Source: Clostridium fungisolvens (GTDB lineage: Bacteria; Bacillota; Clostridia; Clostridiales; Clostridiaceae). Taken from it: a stretch of 64,000 bases of DNA. A model generated the notes under the pieces. It searched no databases. It saw only the letters and a program-made list of their open reading frames with translations, and had not been told where the DNA came from. Position 1 is the stretch's first letter; each line of letters begins with the position of its first letter. The position numbers and the translations under genes were made by a program. Of the stretch, positions 16,326-25,039 are shown in pieces. The stretch lies in assembly GCF_014193895.1 (NCBI RefSeq), contig NZ_BLZR01000001.1:4712001-4776000 (forward strand), written 5' to 3'.

Positions 16326-18521
16326 CTATTCTTCCTTGCCAAACATTGACATAAGATCAGCAAAAGCATTGTTTATTGGAGCATCGCTTTCTTTTTTCAT
16401 CTTCTTCATTATGTTTGAAACTTCTTTTTTATTTACTTTATCTGATTTCTTATCAAATCTCTTATTAAAGGAAGTTGCTTTTTCTCTGAAGCTGCAATTA
16501 GTATTTGCACATACATATATTTGACCTTCACCTTGGCCCCTAAGTTCAAGCTTTTTGTGACACTCTGGACATCTAGCATTTGTGAACCTACTTAAGTTCT
16601 CTCTGTGACCACATTCTCTATCCTGGCAAACTAGCATCTTTCCGTTCTTTCCGCTTACTTCTAGCATATACTTGCCACAATCAGGACATTTCTTACCAGT
16701 AACATTATCATGCCTAAACTTATCACTACTTCCTTTAACATCTTGAACTAGCTCTTTTGCATAGTTTCTCATTTCTTCTGTGAAAACCTTAGGATTTTTC
16801 TTGCCCTTACTTATAAGATCAAGCTCAAGCTCCCACTTAGCAGTCATTAAAGGTGACTTAAGTTCTTCTGGCACTAATTCTATAAGCTGCTTTCCCTTTG
16901 AAGTTGGAATTATATCTTTTCCACTCTTCTCAATATAAAACATGTTATATAGTTTCTCTATTATATCTGCTCTAGTAGCAACTGTTCCTATTCCACCAGT
17001 TTCCCCTAGAGTTTTAGCAGAAACCTTATCTACAGCCACATACTTATGAGGCTTCTCCATAGCTGAAAGTAAAGTACCTTCATTAAATCTTGCTGGTGGT
17101 TTAGTTTGTTGTTTCTTGCTATCAACTGACAATATAGGAAGTTTATCGCCCTTCTTTACAACAGGTAGCTCTTGGCTATCTTTTTCATCTTCATCATCTG
17201 CAAGATCGTCAACTCTATCATAAACCTTTTTCCAGCCCTTTGATTTTATTACATTACCTTTAGCAACAAAGGTTTCTCCACTTATATCTGTAACTATTGT
17301 TGTCTGTACATACTCATATGGAGGCAGCATAACAGCTAAAAACCTCTTAACAACTAAGTCATAGATATGTCTTTCTTCATTACTTAATACAGCTAGATTA
17401 ACTTTTTCTTCTGTAGGAATAATGGCATGGTGGTCACTAACCTTGCTATTATCTACAAAACCTTTATGAGCATTTATCTTACCGTTTAAAATCTCAGTGG
17501 CAGCAGCTCTATAATTACTTATAGAAATAGCTTTAAGTCTTTCTGGCAAAGTAGCCACTATATCATTAGAAATATACCTTGAATCTGTTCTAGGATAAGT
17601 AAGTATCTTGTAGTTTTCATATAATCTCTGCATGATTGATAAAGTTTGCTTTGCTGAATATCCAAATATTCTATTTGCATCTCTTTGAAGCTCTGTTAGA
17701 TCATAAAGAGCAGGAGAAAACTGCTTTTTATTACTCTCCATTACATCAACTACATTTGCTTCTTTTCCCTTTATAGCTGAAATTATTTTGTTTACCTTAT
17801 CTTCTTCGAAAATACTTCCATTGTTGTTTTTATCTCTCCAGCTAAGAGTGAAACCTTTTGTCTTTGCACTTATATTAAAATAATCTTTTGGCTTAAAATT
17901 CTTTATTTCTTCTTCACGATTTACTATCATAGCTAAAGTAGCTGATTGGACACGTCCTGCAGTGAGCTGTGCATTATGCTTACATGTAAGCGCTCTAGTT
18001 ATATTAAGACCTACAACCCAGTCCGCCTCTGCTCTACAGGCAGCTGCTTTATAAAGGTTGTCATATTGAGATCCTGGTTTTAGATTCTTAAAGCCTTCTA
18101 ATATAGCTTTATCTGTTTGAGATGATATCCATAATCTTTTTATAGGCTTGTTTACTCTAGCTTTTTCTATAATCCATCTTGCAACCAACTCACCTTCACG
18201 TCCAGCATCGGTTGCTATTACAATTTCAGTTACATCTTTTCTATTTAACTGCTCTTTAACGGCATTAAACTGCTTACCACTTTGCTTTATGATCACAAGT
18301 TTTAAATGTTCTGGAAGCATAGGAAGATCTTCTAATTTCCAACTTTTATATTTATCATCATAAGCTTCTGGATCTGCAAGGGTAACTAAATGTCCCAATG
18401 CCCAAGTAATTATATATTTTTCTCCTTCTAAATATCCGTTACCTTTCTTGCTACACTTTAGAACTCTTGCAATTTCCCTAGCTACTGATGGTTTTTCTGC
18501 TAGTACTACTATCTTACTCAT
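16326..18521 (-). CDS. topB: DNA topoisomerase III (type IA)
   Basis: A 731-aa type IA topoisomerase. The TOPRIM domain starts at MSKIVVLAEKPSVAREIARV and includes IVIATDAGREGELVARWI with the metal-binding acidic residues. The active-site region is YENYKILTYPRTDSRYIS, with the catalytic Tyr in TYPRTDSRY. The C-terminus (about 610-690) has zinc-binding pairs CPDCG, CQDRECG, CPECH and CANTNC, then a charged tail. It relaxes or decatenates single-stranded regions of DNA. The ATG follows GAAAGGG. It is a stand-alone copy in ordinary chromosomal context, with no conjugation genes nearby, so it need not be plasmid-derived. Confidence 0.95.
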   Translation of the reverse strand: MSKIVVLAEKPSVAREIARVLKCSKKGNGYLEGEKYIITWALGHLVTLADPEAYDDKYKSWKLEDLPMLPEHLKLVIIKQSGKQFNAVKEQLNRKDVTEIVIATDAGREGELVARWIIEKARVNKPIKRLWISSQTDKAILEGFKNLKPGSQYDNLYKAAACRAEADWVVGLNITRALTCKHNAQLTAGRVQSATLAMIVNREEEIKNFKPKDYFNISAKTKGFTLSWRDKNNNGSIFEEDKVNKIISAIKGKEANVVDVMESNKKQFSPALYDLTELQRDANRIFGYSAKQTLSIMQRLYENYKILTYPRTDSRYISNDIVATLPERLKAISISNYRAAATEILNGKINAHKGFVDNSKVSDHHAIIPTEEKVNLAVLSNEERHIYDLVVKRFLAVMLPPYEYVQTTIVTDISGETFVAKGNVIKSKGWKKVYDRVDDLADDEDEKDSQELPVVKKGDKLPILSVDSKKQQTKPPARFNEGTLLSAMEKPHKYVAVDKVSAKTLGETGGIGTVATRADIIEKLYNMFYIEKSGKDIIPTSKGKQLIELVPEELKSPLMTAKWELELDLISKGKKNPKVFTEEMRNYAKELVQDVKGSSDKFRHDNVTGKKCPDCGKYMLEVSGKNGKMLVCQDRECGHRENLSRFTNARCPECHKKLELRGQGEGQIYVCANTNCSFREKATSFNKRFDKKSDKVNKKEVSNIMKKMKKESDAPINNAFADLMSMFGKEE

Positions 18522-18615
18522 ATCAACAACCCTTTCAGTTTTTCTATGCTTATATTACCACAAAGAACTCTTTTTAACTACTAATTATCAAGTCTAACTC
18601 TTTATAACGTAAAAA

Positions 18616-18650
18616 TAATAGAAAGGCAGCCTAAACTGCCTTTCTATTAT
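18616..18650 (-). terminator. Hairpin terminator after the cupin/HD-GYP gene
   Basis: Arms ATAATAGAAAGGCAG and CTGCCTTTCTATTAT with six-base loop. It lies about 40 bases past the HD-GYP stop; the strand in use has A/T-rich flanks. Confidence 0.8.
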
Positions 18651-18691
18651 ATATTAAGCAAAACTTTTTATTAAACTCTTAGACGTATTTT

Positions 18692-19597
18692 TTATATTAA
18701 ACCTTCTTCTTTAAGAACTTCTTCTAACTTAGATATAATCAACTCATCGTAGTGTTTCCCAGCCAAGGCTTTAAGCTCCTTTAAAGCATCGCCAGGCTCC
18801 ATCCCTTTTCTATAAGGACGATCAGAGGTCATAGCGTCATAAGAATCTGCTACACCAATTATTTTAGCTTCCATGCAGATCTCATCACCCTTTAGTCCTA
18901 AAGGATAACCGCTTCCATCTAATCTTTCATGATGCTGTCCTATTCCAAGAGCTGATTCTTTTATAAAGGTATCCTTTACTATATCTTCGCCATCCTTAGG
19001 ATGTTTTTTGATGTACTCAAATTCCTCTTCAGTGAGTCTCCCTGGTTTTTTAAGAACTTCATCTGGAACATTTATCTTTCCCAAGTCATGAAATGCTGCA
19101 GCATAATTCAAACAAGTTATCTTTGCATTTGATAATAATAACTTCTCACCAATTTTCACAGAATATTCTTTTACTCTTTCCCCATGAGCGTGAGTATACA
19201 TATCTTTCTCTTCAACCGCATTTCTCATATATTCCAAGTCCTTCATCTTATTACTTATTAAGTGAAAAACTGGCTTATCACTCACATAAAATATCTGAAC
19301 ATCGGTTATCGTCTTGAAAAAAGCCTTATTTTCTAAATCCTTTGAAAAATAATAATCACCACTTTTTAGTTTTACCATTTCTCCATCGAGCTCTAATACC
19401 AACTCACCTTCTAATATATAAAAAAACTCCATTAGTTCAGAATTATCTGCTGGATATACAAAAAAGATTGTATTTTTATCAATCTTTTGAAGCATAATTT
19501 CTGTTTGTCCACTATTTGCTAATAATGAAAGCTGCGTTTTATTACTTAAAACTTTTTCTATATAACTACCTTTACGATTTAAAAATATTCCAGACAT
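18692..19597 (-). CDS. Cupin-HD-GYP protein (probable c-di-GMP or related phosphodiesterase)
   Basis: A 301-aa protein. The N-terminal cupin (about 20-110) shows EFFYILEGELVLELDGE followed by KLKSGDYYF. The C-terminal HD-GYP domain (about 125-301) has HAHGERVKEYS, AAAFHDLGKINVPDEVL, GQHHERLDGSGYP and ADSYDAMTSDRPYRKG. All HD-GYP hallmark residues are present, so phosphodiesterase activity is likely. The cupin probably senses a small ligand or metal (inference). No signal peptide or transmembrane helix is visible, so it acts in the cytoplasm. The ATG follows AGGAGGAAT. The next gene downstream across a terminator is topB, and no shared pathway is evident. Confidence 0.88.
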   Translation of the reverse strand: MSGIFLNRKGSYIEKVLSNKTQLSLLANSGQTEIMLQKIDKNTIFFVYPADNSELMEFFYILEGELVLELDGEMVKLKSGDYYFSKDLENKAFFKTITDVQIFYVSDKPVFHLISNKMKDLEYMRNAVEEKDMYTHAHGERVKEYSVKIGEKLLLSNAKITCLNYAAAFHDLGKINVPDEVLKKPGRLTEEEFEYIKKHPKDGEDIVKDTFIKESALGIGQHHERLDGSGYPLGLKGDEICMEAKIIGVADSYDAMTSDRPYRKGMEPGDALKELKALAGKHYDELIISKLEEVLKEEGLI

Positions 19598-19674
19598 AAT
19601 TCCTCCTAAACCAGGTATACGATTATCAAAATTAGAAGATTTATATATTTAAATTACTGTCTAATATTGTACTT

Positions 19675-20136
19675 TTAGTCCACCACGTGAACCGGATCTA
19701 TCGCAATAATTTCACCGCCAATATTATAGTCAAAATATTCCTTCTGAACCTCAACTCCAGCTGCTGTAGCTTCTGCCACCATCGCATTAGCTAAGTCCTC
19801 AGTTTCATTATATAAATCTAAACAAAGCTTGTCTATCTCTTTGTTAGCTTCTTCTCTTAAATCAGCAATTTCTTTATCAATTTCAGCTATTTTATCCTGT
19901 TGTCCTGCATAATTAGCCTTTTCGCTCTCTAACTCCACTACTTTTTTATCGAACTCTATATTGATTTCTGAACCCTTTACTTGAGCATTATCTATTAAAA
20001 CTTGTATTTGTTGGTTAGTTTGCTGAATTTTTGCAAGAATGTCTGACTTATCATCAGTTGTTGCTGCAAAAGCATTGTGTCCTAATCCAAAAGAAACTAA
20101 TAAAAATGTAAATAAGAATGCAATTAATTTTTTCAT
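19675..20136 (-). CDS. Small secreted helical (coiled-coil) protein
   Basis: 153 aa. It has a clear signal peptide (MKKLIAFLFTFLLVSFGLGH, then cleavage near AFA-A at about residue 25) and then a mostly helical, acidic mature part. That part is rich in Glu, Lys and Gln, with heptad-like spacing (EKANYAGQQDKIAEIDKEIA), and a short C-terminal segment ends in DPVHVVD. There is no lipobox Cys and no catalytic motif. I do not recognise the family. RBS GGGGGGAG precedes the ATG. It is a single gene; function is unknown and it is probably a secreted or cell-wall-associated protein. Confidence 0.7.
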   Translation of the reverse strand: MKKLIAFLFTFLLVSFGLGHNAFAATTDDKSDILAKIQQTNQQIQVLIDNAQVKGSEINIEFDKKVVELESEKANYAGQQDKIAEIDKEIADLREEANKEIDKLCLDLYNETEDLANAMVAEATAAGVEVQKEYFDYNIGGEIIAIDPVHVVD

Positions 20137-20303
20137 TTTTCTCCCCCTATAAGCTACTTTCTTTTTGTTCTAAGAGTTTAATATGTCCTTATTAATTTTA
20201 CTTTATTTTAAAGTATTTAGCAATTTTTACTATGGAAAATATATGATTTAATTTAGTTTATAAACAAGTAATTTATTTGTTGTAATTTGTATTTTATTGG
20301 ATA

Positions 20304-20358
20304 AAAATACACTATCCAATACTAATTTGTTGTTTTAAGTATTGATATAGTGTATTTT
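20304..20358 (-). terminator. Hairpin terminator after the amino-acid permease
   Basis: Arms AAAATACACTAT and ATAGTGTATTTT plus an inner pair CAATACT/AGTATTG. It ends 7 bases before the permease stop codon region at 20365. Confidence 0.8.
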
Positions 20359-20364
20359 GAATAA

Positions 20365-21738
20365 CTATTTATTTAAACTACTGTTTTTATAACCATAAAC
20401 AAAGTATATAATTAATCCTAGTAGTAGCCAAACTACAAATCTTATCCATGTTTGAATTGGCAAGAATGACATAAGATATCCACAGAATATAACTGTTAAT
20501 ATCGGAGTAAATGGTACTCCAGGGCATTTAAACTTTCTTTCTATATCAGGCATAGCTTTTCTTAAAACTACAACCCCAATGGAAACTAGAACGAATGCAA
20601 ATAAAGTTCCAATGTTACAAAGTTCCATTATAACGCCTAGTGGTAGGAACCCTGCCATAATAGCAGTTATTATGCCTGTTATTACAGTACAAAGGCCTGG
20701 TGTTCCAAACTTCTTATTTACCTTTGCAAATCTTTTTGGAAGTAATCCATCTCTAGACATAACCATAAATATTCTTACTTGTCCATATAGTGTTACAAGC
20801 AAAGTTGATATCATTCCTATTACAGCTCCAACACCAACTAAAGCTGATCCCCAAGTTATACCTATAGTAGATAATGCACCTGGTAAAGCGTTGTCAATAT
20901 CTATACTCTTGAATGGTACTATTCCTGTTAATATCAAAGATACTGCGATATATAGAACAATTACCGCTATTAAACATATAGCAAGTCCCATAGGTACATC
21001 CTTCTTTGGATTTTTAGTTTCTTCCGCTGCAGTTGATACAGCATCAAATCCTATAAATGCGAAGAATATTATTGATGCTCCTGTCATTATTCCCTTTGTT
21101 CCAAAAGGTGCAAAAGGATGATAGTTTGCCACGTTTATATGAGTTATACCTAATACCACAAATACAAGTATTACGAATATTTTAATTCCTACTATTATAT
21201 TATTTATCTTAGCACTTTCAGAAACACCTATGTATAAAACCCAAGTAATTATAAGAGTTATAATTACTGCAGGTAAATCAACTATACCACCACTTATAGG
21301 TGCTGTTGTTAGCGAAGCTGGGATAGCTATACCATAATCCTTTAATATACCAACTAAGGTTCCCGACCAACCTGAGGCAACTGCTGCTGCAGAAACTAGG
21401 TATTCTAATATCAAATCCCATCCTATTATCCAAGCTATTATTTCACCGAAGGCAACATAGGAGTATGAATATGTACTACCTGAAACAGGAAACATCGATG
21501 CCAATTCGGAATAAGTAAGGGCACATAAAGCACTAACTATAGCTGCAACTATATAAGATATTGTAACAGCTGGTCCAGCAAGCTGAGCACCTTGTCCTGT
21601 AGCTACAAATATACCAGTTCCAACTACAGAACCAATACCTAAAGCAGCCAAATCAAAAGCTGTAAGTTTTCTTTTAAGACCACTATGCTCTGTTGCTTCA
21701 TTAAAATCATTAATTGTTTTACGTCTGAATATGTTCAA
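20365..21738 (-). CDS. APC-superfamily amino acid permease (YfnA/CAT-like)
   Basis: About 457 aa with 12 predicted transmembrane helices. The APC signature lies in TM1 (FDLAALGIGSVVGTGIFVA), followed by SALCALTYSELASMFPVSGS and FAFIGFDAVSTAAEETKNP, as in the cationic amino acid transporter/YfnA group. The substrate is not determined; branched-chain, cationic or neutral amino acids are all possible. I choose the TTG start (MNIFRRKTIND) seven bases after GGGGG, because upstream starts lack spacing. It is a single gene with its own terminator. Confidence 0.88.
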   Translation of the reverse strand: MNIFRRKTINDFNEATEHSGLKRKLTAFDLAALGIGSVVGTGIFVATGQGAQLAGPAVTISYIVAAIVSALCALTYSELASMFPVSGSTYSYSYVAFGEIIAWIIGWDLILEYLVSAAAVASGWSGTLVGILKDYGIAIPASLTTAPISGGIVDLPAVIITLIITWVLYIGVSESAKINNIIVGIKIFVILVFVVLGITHINVANYHPFAPFGTKGIMTGASIIFFAFIGFDAVSTAAEETKNPKKDVPMGLAICLIAVIVLYIAVSLILTGIVPFKSIDIDNALPGALSTIGITWGSALVGVGAVIGMISTLLVTLYGQVRIFMVMSRDGLLPKRFAKVNKKFGTPGLCTVITGIITAIMAGFLPLGVIMELCNIGTLFAFVLVSIGVVVLRKAMPDIERKFKCPGVPFTPILTVIFCGYLMSFLPIQTWIRFVVWLLLGLIIYFVYGYKNSSLNK

Positions 21739-22070
21739 GATCATACCCCCATTTATATATTTTACACTCAACAATTTTTTCAAATATGCTATGTTATTTA
21801 AGCGCTTTATCAGTATATTAGATTAAAGCACCTCATAAATTATAAATACTATATTATAATTATACAAATGAAAATCACGCCTATTCTTGTCGATTTAAAT
21901 TCATATTTGTCTGTTAATCCAATTTATGTCTTATTTATTAACTTAGAATTAATGATTCTTAAAATTCCTCTTTTTCTCAATCTTAAAAATTAATTATTTA
22001 CAGACTGTACTTTTTCTTGTATATCCTTGATTTATTGTGTGTTTTACCATATCAAAGTTAAAACAAAAAA
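21739..22070. other. Permease upstream region; no gene seen
   Basis: About 330 bases, strongly AT-rich, with no convincing frame on either strand. It must hold the promoter of the permease gene. I see no recognisable riboswitch or T-box. Confidence 0.4.
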
Positions 22071-22091
22071 AGGATGATATATAATCATCCT
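22071..22091 (-). terminator. Rho-independent terminator after the YczE-type gene
   Basis: Arms AGGATGAT and ATCATCCT with a five-base AT loop. On the minus strand the stem is followed by TTTTTTTGTTTT, a classic terminator. Confidence 0.88.
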
Positions 22092-22169
22092 AAAAACTCT
22101 AAAATCCTCTGCATCATGCATAAAATTTCACATCTTTGCATATTTGTATTAATTTAATCATCCATTTAT

Positions 22170-22823
22170 CTAATAAAGATTATTTTTTACAAATAGGATA
22201 TCATCTACAATATATCTATGTTTTACTTTAGACACATCAAATTTAAATAACTTGAAAATAAACTGAACTGCATGACCAACTGAAAATGCCATTATCAACG
22301 TTCCAATTCCTACAAATCCGCCTAGCAAGTATCCAACTACAAGCGCGCCTATTTCTATGATGCTTCTTACTACTCTAACTGATTTATTTGTCTTTCTGGT
22401 CAATGCTACCATAAGACCATCTCTTGGTCCGGCACCTAACTCTGCACCTATATAAAGGAAGGTAGCTAGTGCTATAACCATAACACCGCAAAACATCATA
22501 ATAACCGAAACAACAAAGTTTGTGCTGATTGGTATTAATCTATTAAGCATTAGGATATCCATGAACTCTCCTATAAATATCATATTGAATATAGTTCCCC
22601 AACCTATTCTCTCACCTAAAATAAAGTTTATCAGTATAATAACAAAACCTACTGATATAGTTGCATGTCCCATAGTAATATTTAAGGTCTTTGATATTCC
22701 TTGACCAAAAACATCCCATGGAGATAGTCCAATATTAGAGTTTATAGCCAAGACTAGTCCAAAGGCATATAAAAAAAGCCCGAAGAAAAGCCTAACCATT
22801 GTGAATATTATCTTTTTTATCAT
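22170..22823 (-). CDS. yczE: YczE-type integral membrane protein
   Basis: 217 aa with about five transmembrane helices, starting FTMVRLFFGLFLYAFGLVLA and containing NSNIGLSPWDVFGQGIS and LGAGPRDGLMVALTRKTNKS, the two conserved loops of the YczE/YitT-related family. B. subtilis YczE is linked to Sfp and lipopeptide production, but most members have no assigned role. The ATG is preceded by GGGGGCTATTTACA. A 15-base palindrome at 22865-22902 lies about 40 bases upstream and may bind a regulator. Confidence 0.82.
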   Translation of the reverse strand: MIKKIIFTMVRLFFGLFLYAFGLVLAINSNIGLSPWDVFGQGISKTLNITMGHATISVGFVIILINFILGERIGWGTIFNMIFIGEFMDILMLNRLIPISTNFVVSVIMMFCGVMVIALATFLYIGAELGAGPRDGLMVALTRKTNKSVRVVRSIIEIGALVVGYLLGGFVGIGTLIMAFSVGHAVQFIFKLFKFDVSKVKHRYIVDDILFVKNNLY

Positions 22824-22864
22824 TGTAAATAGCCCCCAAGTATATAAATGTTATTAATATGTCA

Positions 22865-22902
22865 ATAGTGCTATTTATAACATTGTATATAAATAACACT
22901 AT
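22865..22902. promoter_or_regulatory. Palindromic candidate operator upstream of yczE
   Basis: ATAGTGCTATTTATA (22865-22879) and TATAAATAACACTAT (22888-22902) are inverse repeats with one mismatch and an 8-base spacer. The symmetry and place in front of yczE suggest an operator for a dimeric regulator, but no regulator gene is adjacent. The rest of the gap up to 23181 shows nothing else I can name. Confidence 0.5.
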
Positions 22903-23181
22903 ATTTTATGTAGAGATATTCTCTTTAAGTTACTTACTCTTATATCAAAGTACATAGAATTATAGTAGCTTGTGCTCTAAATTTGATTGATTTCTTCATT
23001 AAATCACCACTTTTATCCTAAGTTTTTATAATGACATTAACTTAAATGACTTTACTTGATATTATATACCACACCAAGTTCATGGAATTATATAAATACA
23101 TTATAAAGGAAAGCAACTTTTTTCTCAAAACATTTAATATATAGTAAAAAAGAGTGAATCATACTTTCCTTAACAGTAAAA

Positions 23182-23210
23182 AATGCAAAGGATATATTGT
23201 CCCTTGCATT
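23182..23210 (-). terminator. Terminator of the sulfur operon
   Basis: AATGCAA...TTGCATT stem with inner GG/CC pairing and AT-rich loop. On the minus strand it is followed by TTTTTT. It lies 14 bases past the cysN stop. Confidence 0.85.
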
Positions 23211-23223
23211 ATAATTTTAATAT

Positions 23224-25023
23224 TTAAAAAGGTTTAAAGATTATACCTCTATCTTGTAGCAGTGCTTTTATCTTCATTACTGCCACTTCCACTGAGTCAT
23301 AACTTTGTATATGAAGATCATATTCAAGATCTGTAGTTACCTCTTCTCCTACCCAAACCTTTATTATTTTATCAGAGTCTACAGCCGTTTCAATTATCTC
23401 AATATCATCTCTGCTAAGTTCTACTGCTGTCACAATAGGAATAGCTCCTGAATCAACTAAGATATTTGACACCTCAGATAATCTTCTTAAGTGCTCTTCG
23501 TTGTTATCATTTTCTGTATGCTTAATGTCTGCATCCACCCCATATAACACATTACTTATACCTAGGAAATAGACAATTCTACCGTCATTAAACAACTTTC
23601 TTTCAAGCTCCTTTGCAATGGACTTCTTGCCTACATCCTTTTGCCCTGTTATACAAATTAAAGCTTGTTTTTGCCCATATTTTTCTGCTCTTTCTTCCTT
23701 TGAAATGCTGCTGTTTTCCCACTTGTTGTTTCTAACGATAACCTTGTCTCTTAACCATGCACTGTCATCTTCAAGATCCTTTAGGATTATTCCTCCTCCA
23801 GCTATCTCATAGTTATCTACAATTACGAATCTGCTTGTTTGAGCTATTTCATGAGCTAAATCATAGGCTATTGGTTTTTGTGCTCTAAGTATACATTCGG
23901 CTACATCATGTCTATCTATAGAATCCTTTACCTCATTTTCTAAATTTGATGCATCTATGACCTTAGTTATTTCTTCAATTCTTACTGGAACTTTTGCTGT
24001 ACCTACCTTTAAAAGATAATCTTTACCCTTTACCATCGATTGTCTTCCAAGCCAAAATAGGTTAACCTTTATCCTGTTACCAACCTTAGGTTTAGGCTCA
24101 TTTGCTAAAGTAACCATTTCTCCTCTTTTTACGTATATTTGCTCAGTAAATGTGAATCCTATAGCAGAACCAGCTCCTGCACTTTCTGGTACCTCTGCAT
24201 TAAAAATTTCAATAGAATTAACCTTATTCTTTTTACCAGAAGGATAGAATACAACTTCATCCCCAACCTTAATGCGTCCTGTCTCAATAGTTCCAGCTAC
24301 AATTCTTCTATTGTCTCCATCTCCTGTAAACTTATATACAGCCTGTACTGGCATTCTGAAAGGTTTATCATCTGGAAGTTTTTCTTTTTCAAAACCATCT
24401 AAAATATCTAACACCGATTGTCCGCTGTACCAAGGTGTCTTTTCAGATGCAGATACTATATTTTCACCGAAAAATCCACTTACTGGTATATAATATCTTG
24501 GTTCAACATCTATCTTATTTAAGAATTCTGTATATTCCTTTACTATATTGTTGAAAACTTCTTCACTATAGTCTACAAGATCCATTTTATTGATTAATAC
24601 AACTACATTTTTTATACCTAACATAGATAACAAGTATCCATGTCTTCTAGAGTTCTCTTGAATCCCCTCATTAGCATCTATTACTAACAAAGCAACCTCT
24701 GCTCTTGAAGCTCCTGTTACCATATTCTTCAGGAATTCTATATGTCCTGGTGCATCTATAATTATATAATCTCTCTTATCAGTCTTAAAAAAACATCTTG
24801 CTGCATCAATTGTTATACCTTGCTCTTGCTCATCTTTTAACGCATCAAGCAGGAAAGCATATTCAAAAGGCTTTGAATTTCTTCTGCATCTTTCTTTAAC
24901 CTGTTCAAGCTTTCCTTCTGGCAGTGAATTTGTATCTGCTAAAAGTCTTCCTATAATAGTACTCTTTCCATGATCAACGTGTCCAACAATTACTATATTC
25001 ATATCTTCTCTGACAAAACTCAT
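23224..25023 (-). CDS. cysN: Sulfate adenylyltransferase GTPase subunit with C-terminal APS-kinase-like domain
   Basis: 599 aa. The N-terminal EF-Tu-like GTPase has G1 GHVDHGKSTIIG, G3 IIDAPGHIEF and G4 NKMDLVDYS, followed by two beta-barrel domains to about residue 425. With CysD it makes APS from ATP and sulfate, driven by GTP. Residues about 435-599 resemble the APS kinase of CysNC fusions, but the P-loop reads GQKDVGKKS, with Lys where Ser/Thr should bind Mg-ATP, and the APS-binding DGD motif is not seen. The kinase half is probably inactive, and the intact enzyme is CysC at 30604-31215. RBS GGGGGCTATTAA precedes the ATG. It is the last gene of the operon, 17 bases after cysD. Confidence 0.93.
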   Translation of the reverse strand: MSFVREDMNIVIVGHVDHGKSTIIGRLLADTNSLPEGKLEQVKERCRRNSKPFEYAFLLDALKDEQEQGITIDAARCFFKTDKRDYIIIDAPGHIEFLKNMVTGASRAEVALLVIDANEGIQENSRRHGYLLSMLGIKNVVVLINKMDLVDYSEEVFNNIVKEYTEFLNKIDVEPRYYIPVSGFFGENIVSASEKTPWYSGQSVLDILDGFEKEKLPDDKPFRMPVQAVYKFTGDGDNRRIVAGTIETGRIKVGDEVVFYPSGKKNKVNSIEIFNAEVPESAGAGSAIGFTFTEQIYVKRGEMVTLANEPKPKVGNRIKVNLFWLGRQSMVKGKDYLLKVGTAKVPVRIEEITKVIDASNLENEVKDSIDRHDVAECILRAQKPIAYDLAHEIAQTSRFVIVDNYEIAGGGIILKDLEDDSAWLRDKVIVRNNKWENSSISKEERAEKYGQKQALICITGQKDVGKKSIAKELERKLFNDGRIVYFLGISNVLYGVDADIKHTENDNNEEHLRRLSEVSNILVDSGAIPIVTAVELSRDDIEIIETAVDSDKIIKVWVGEEVTTDLEYDLHIQSYDSVEVAVMKIKALLQDRGIIFKPF

Positions 25024-25039
25024 TTAATAGCCCCCATTC

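Noticed and set aside
16326..18521. Topoisomerase III as a sign of an integrated conjugative element
   Set aside because: No relaxase, type IV secretion, integrase or replication genes are near, and the context is ordinary chromosomal genes.
20579..21121. Open frame of 180 codons on the plus strand inside the amino-acid permease gene
   Set aside because: It is antisense to a clear APC permease, has no ribosome binding site and its composition mirrors the permease membrane segments.
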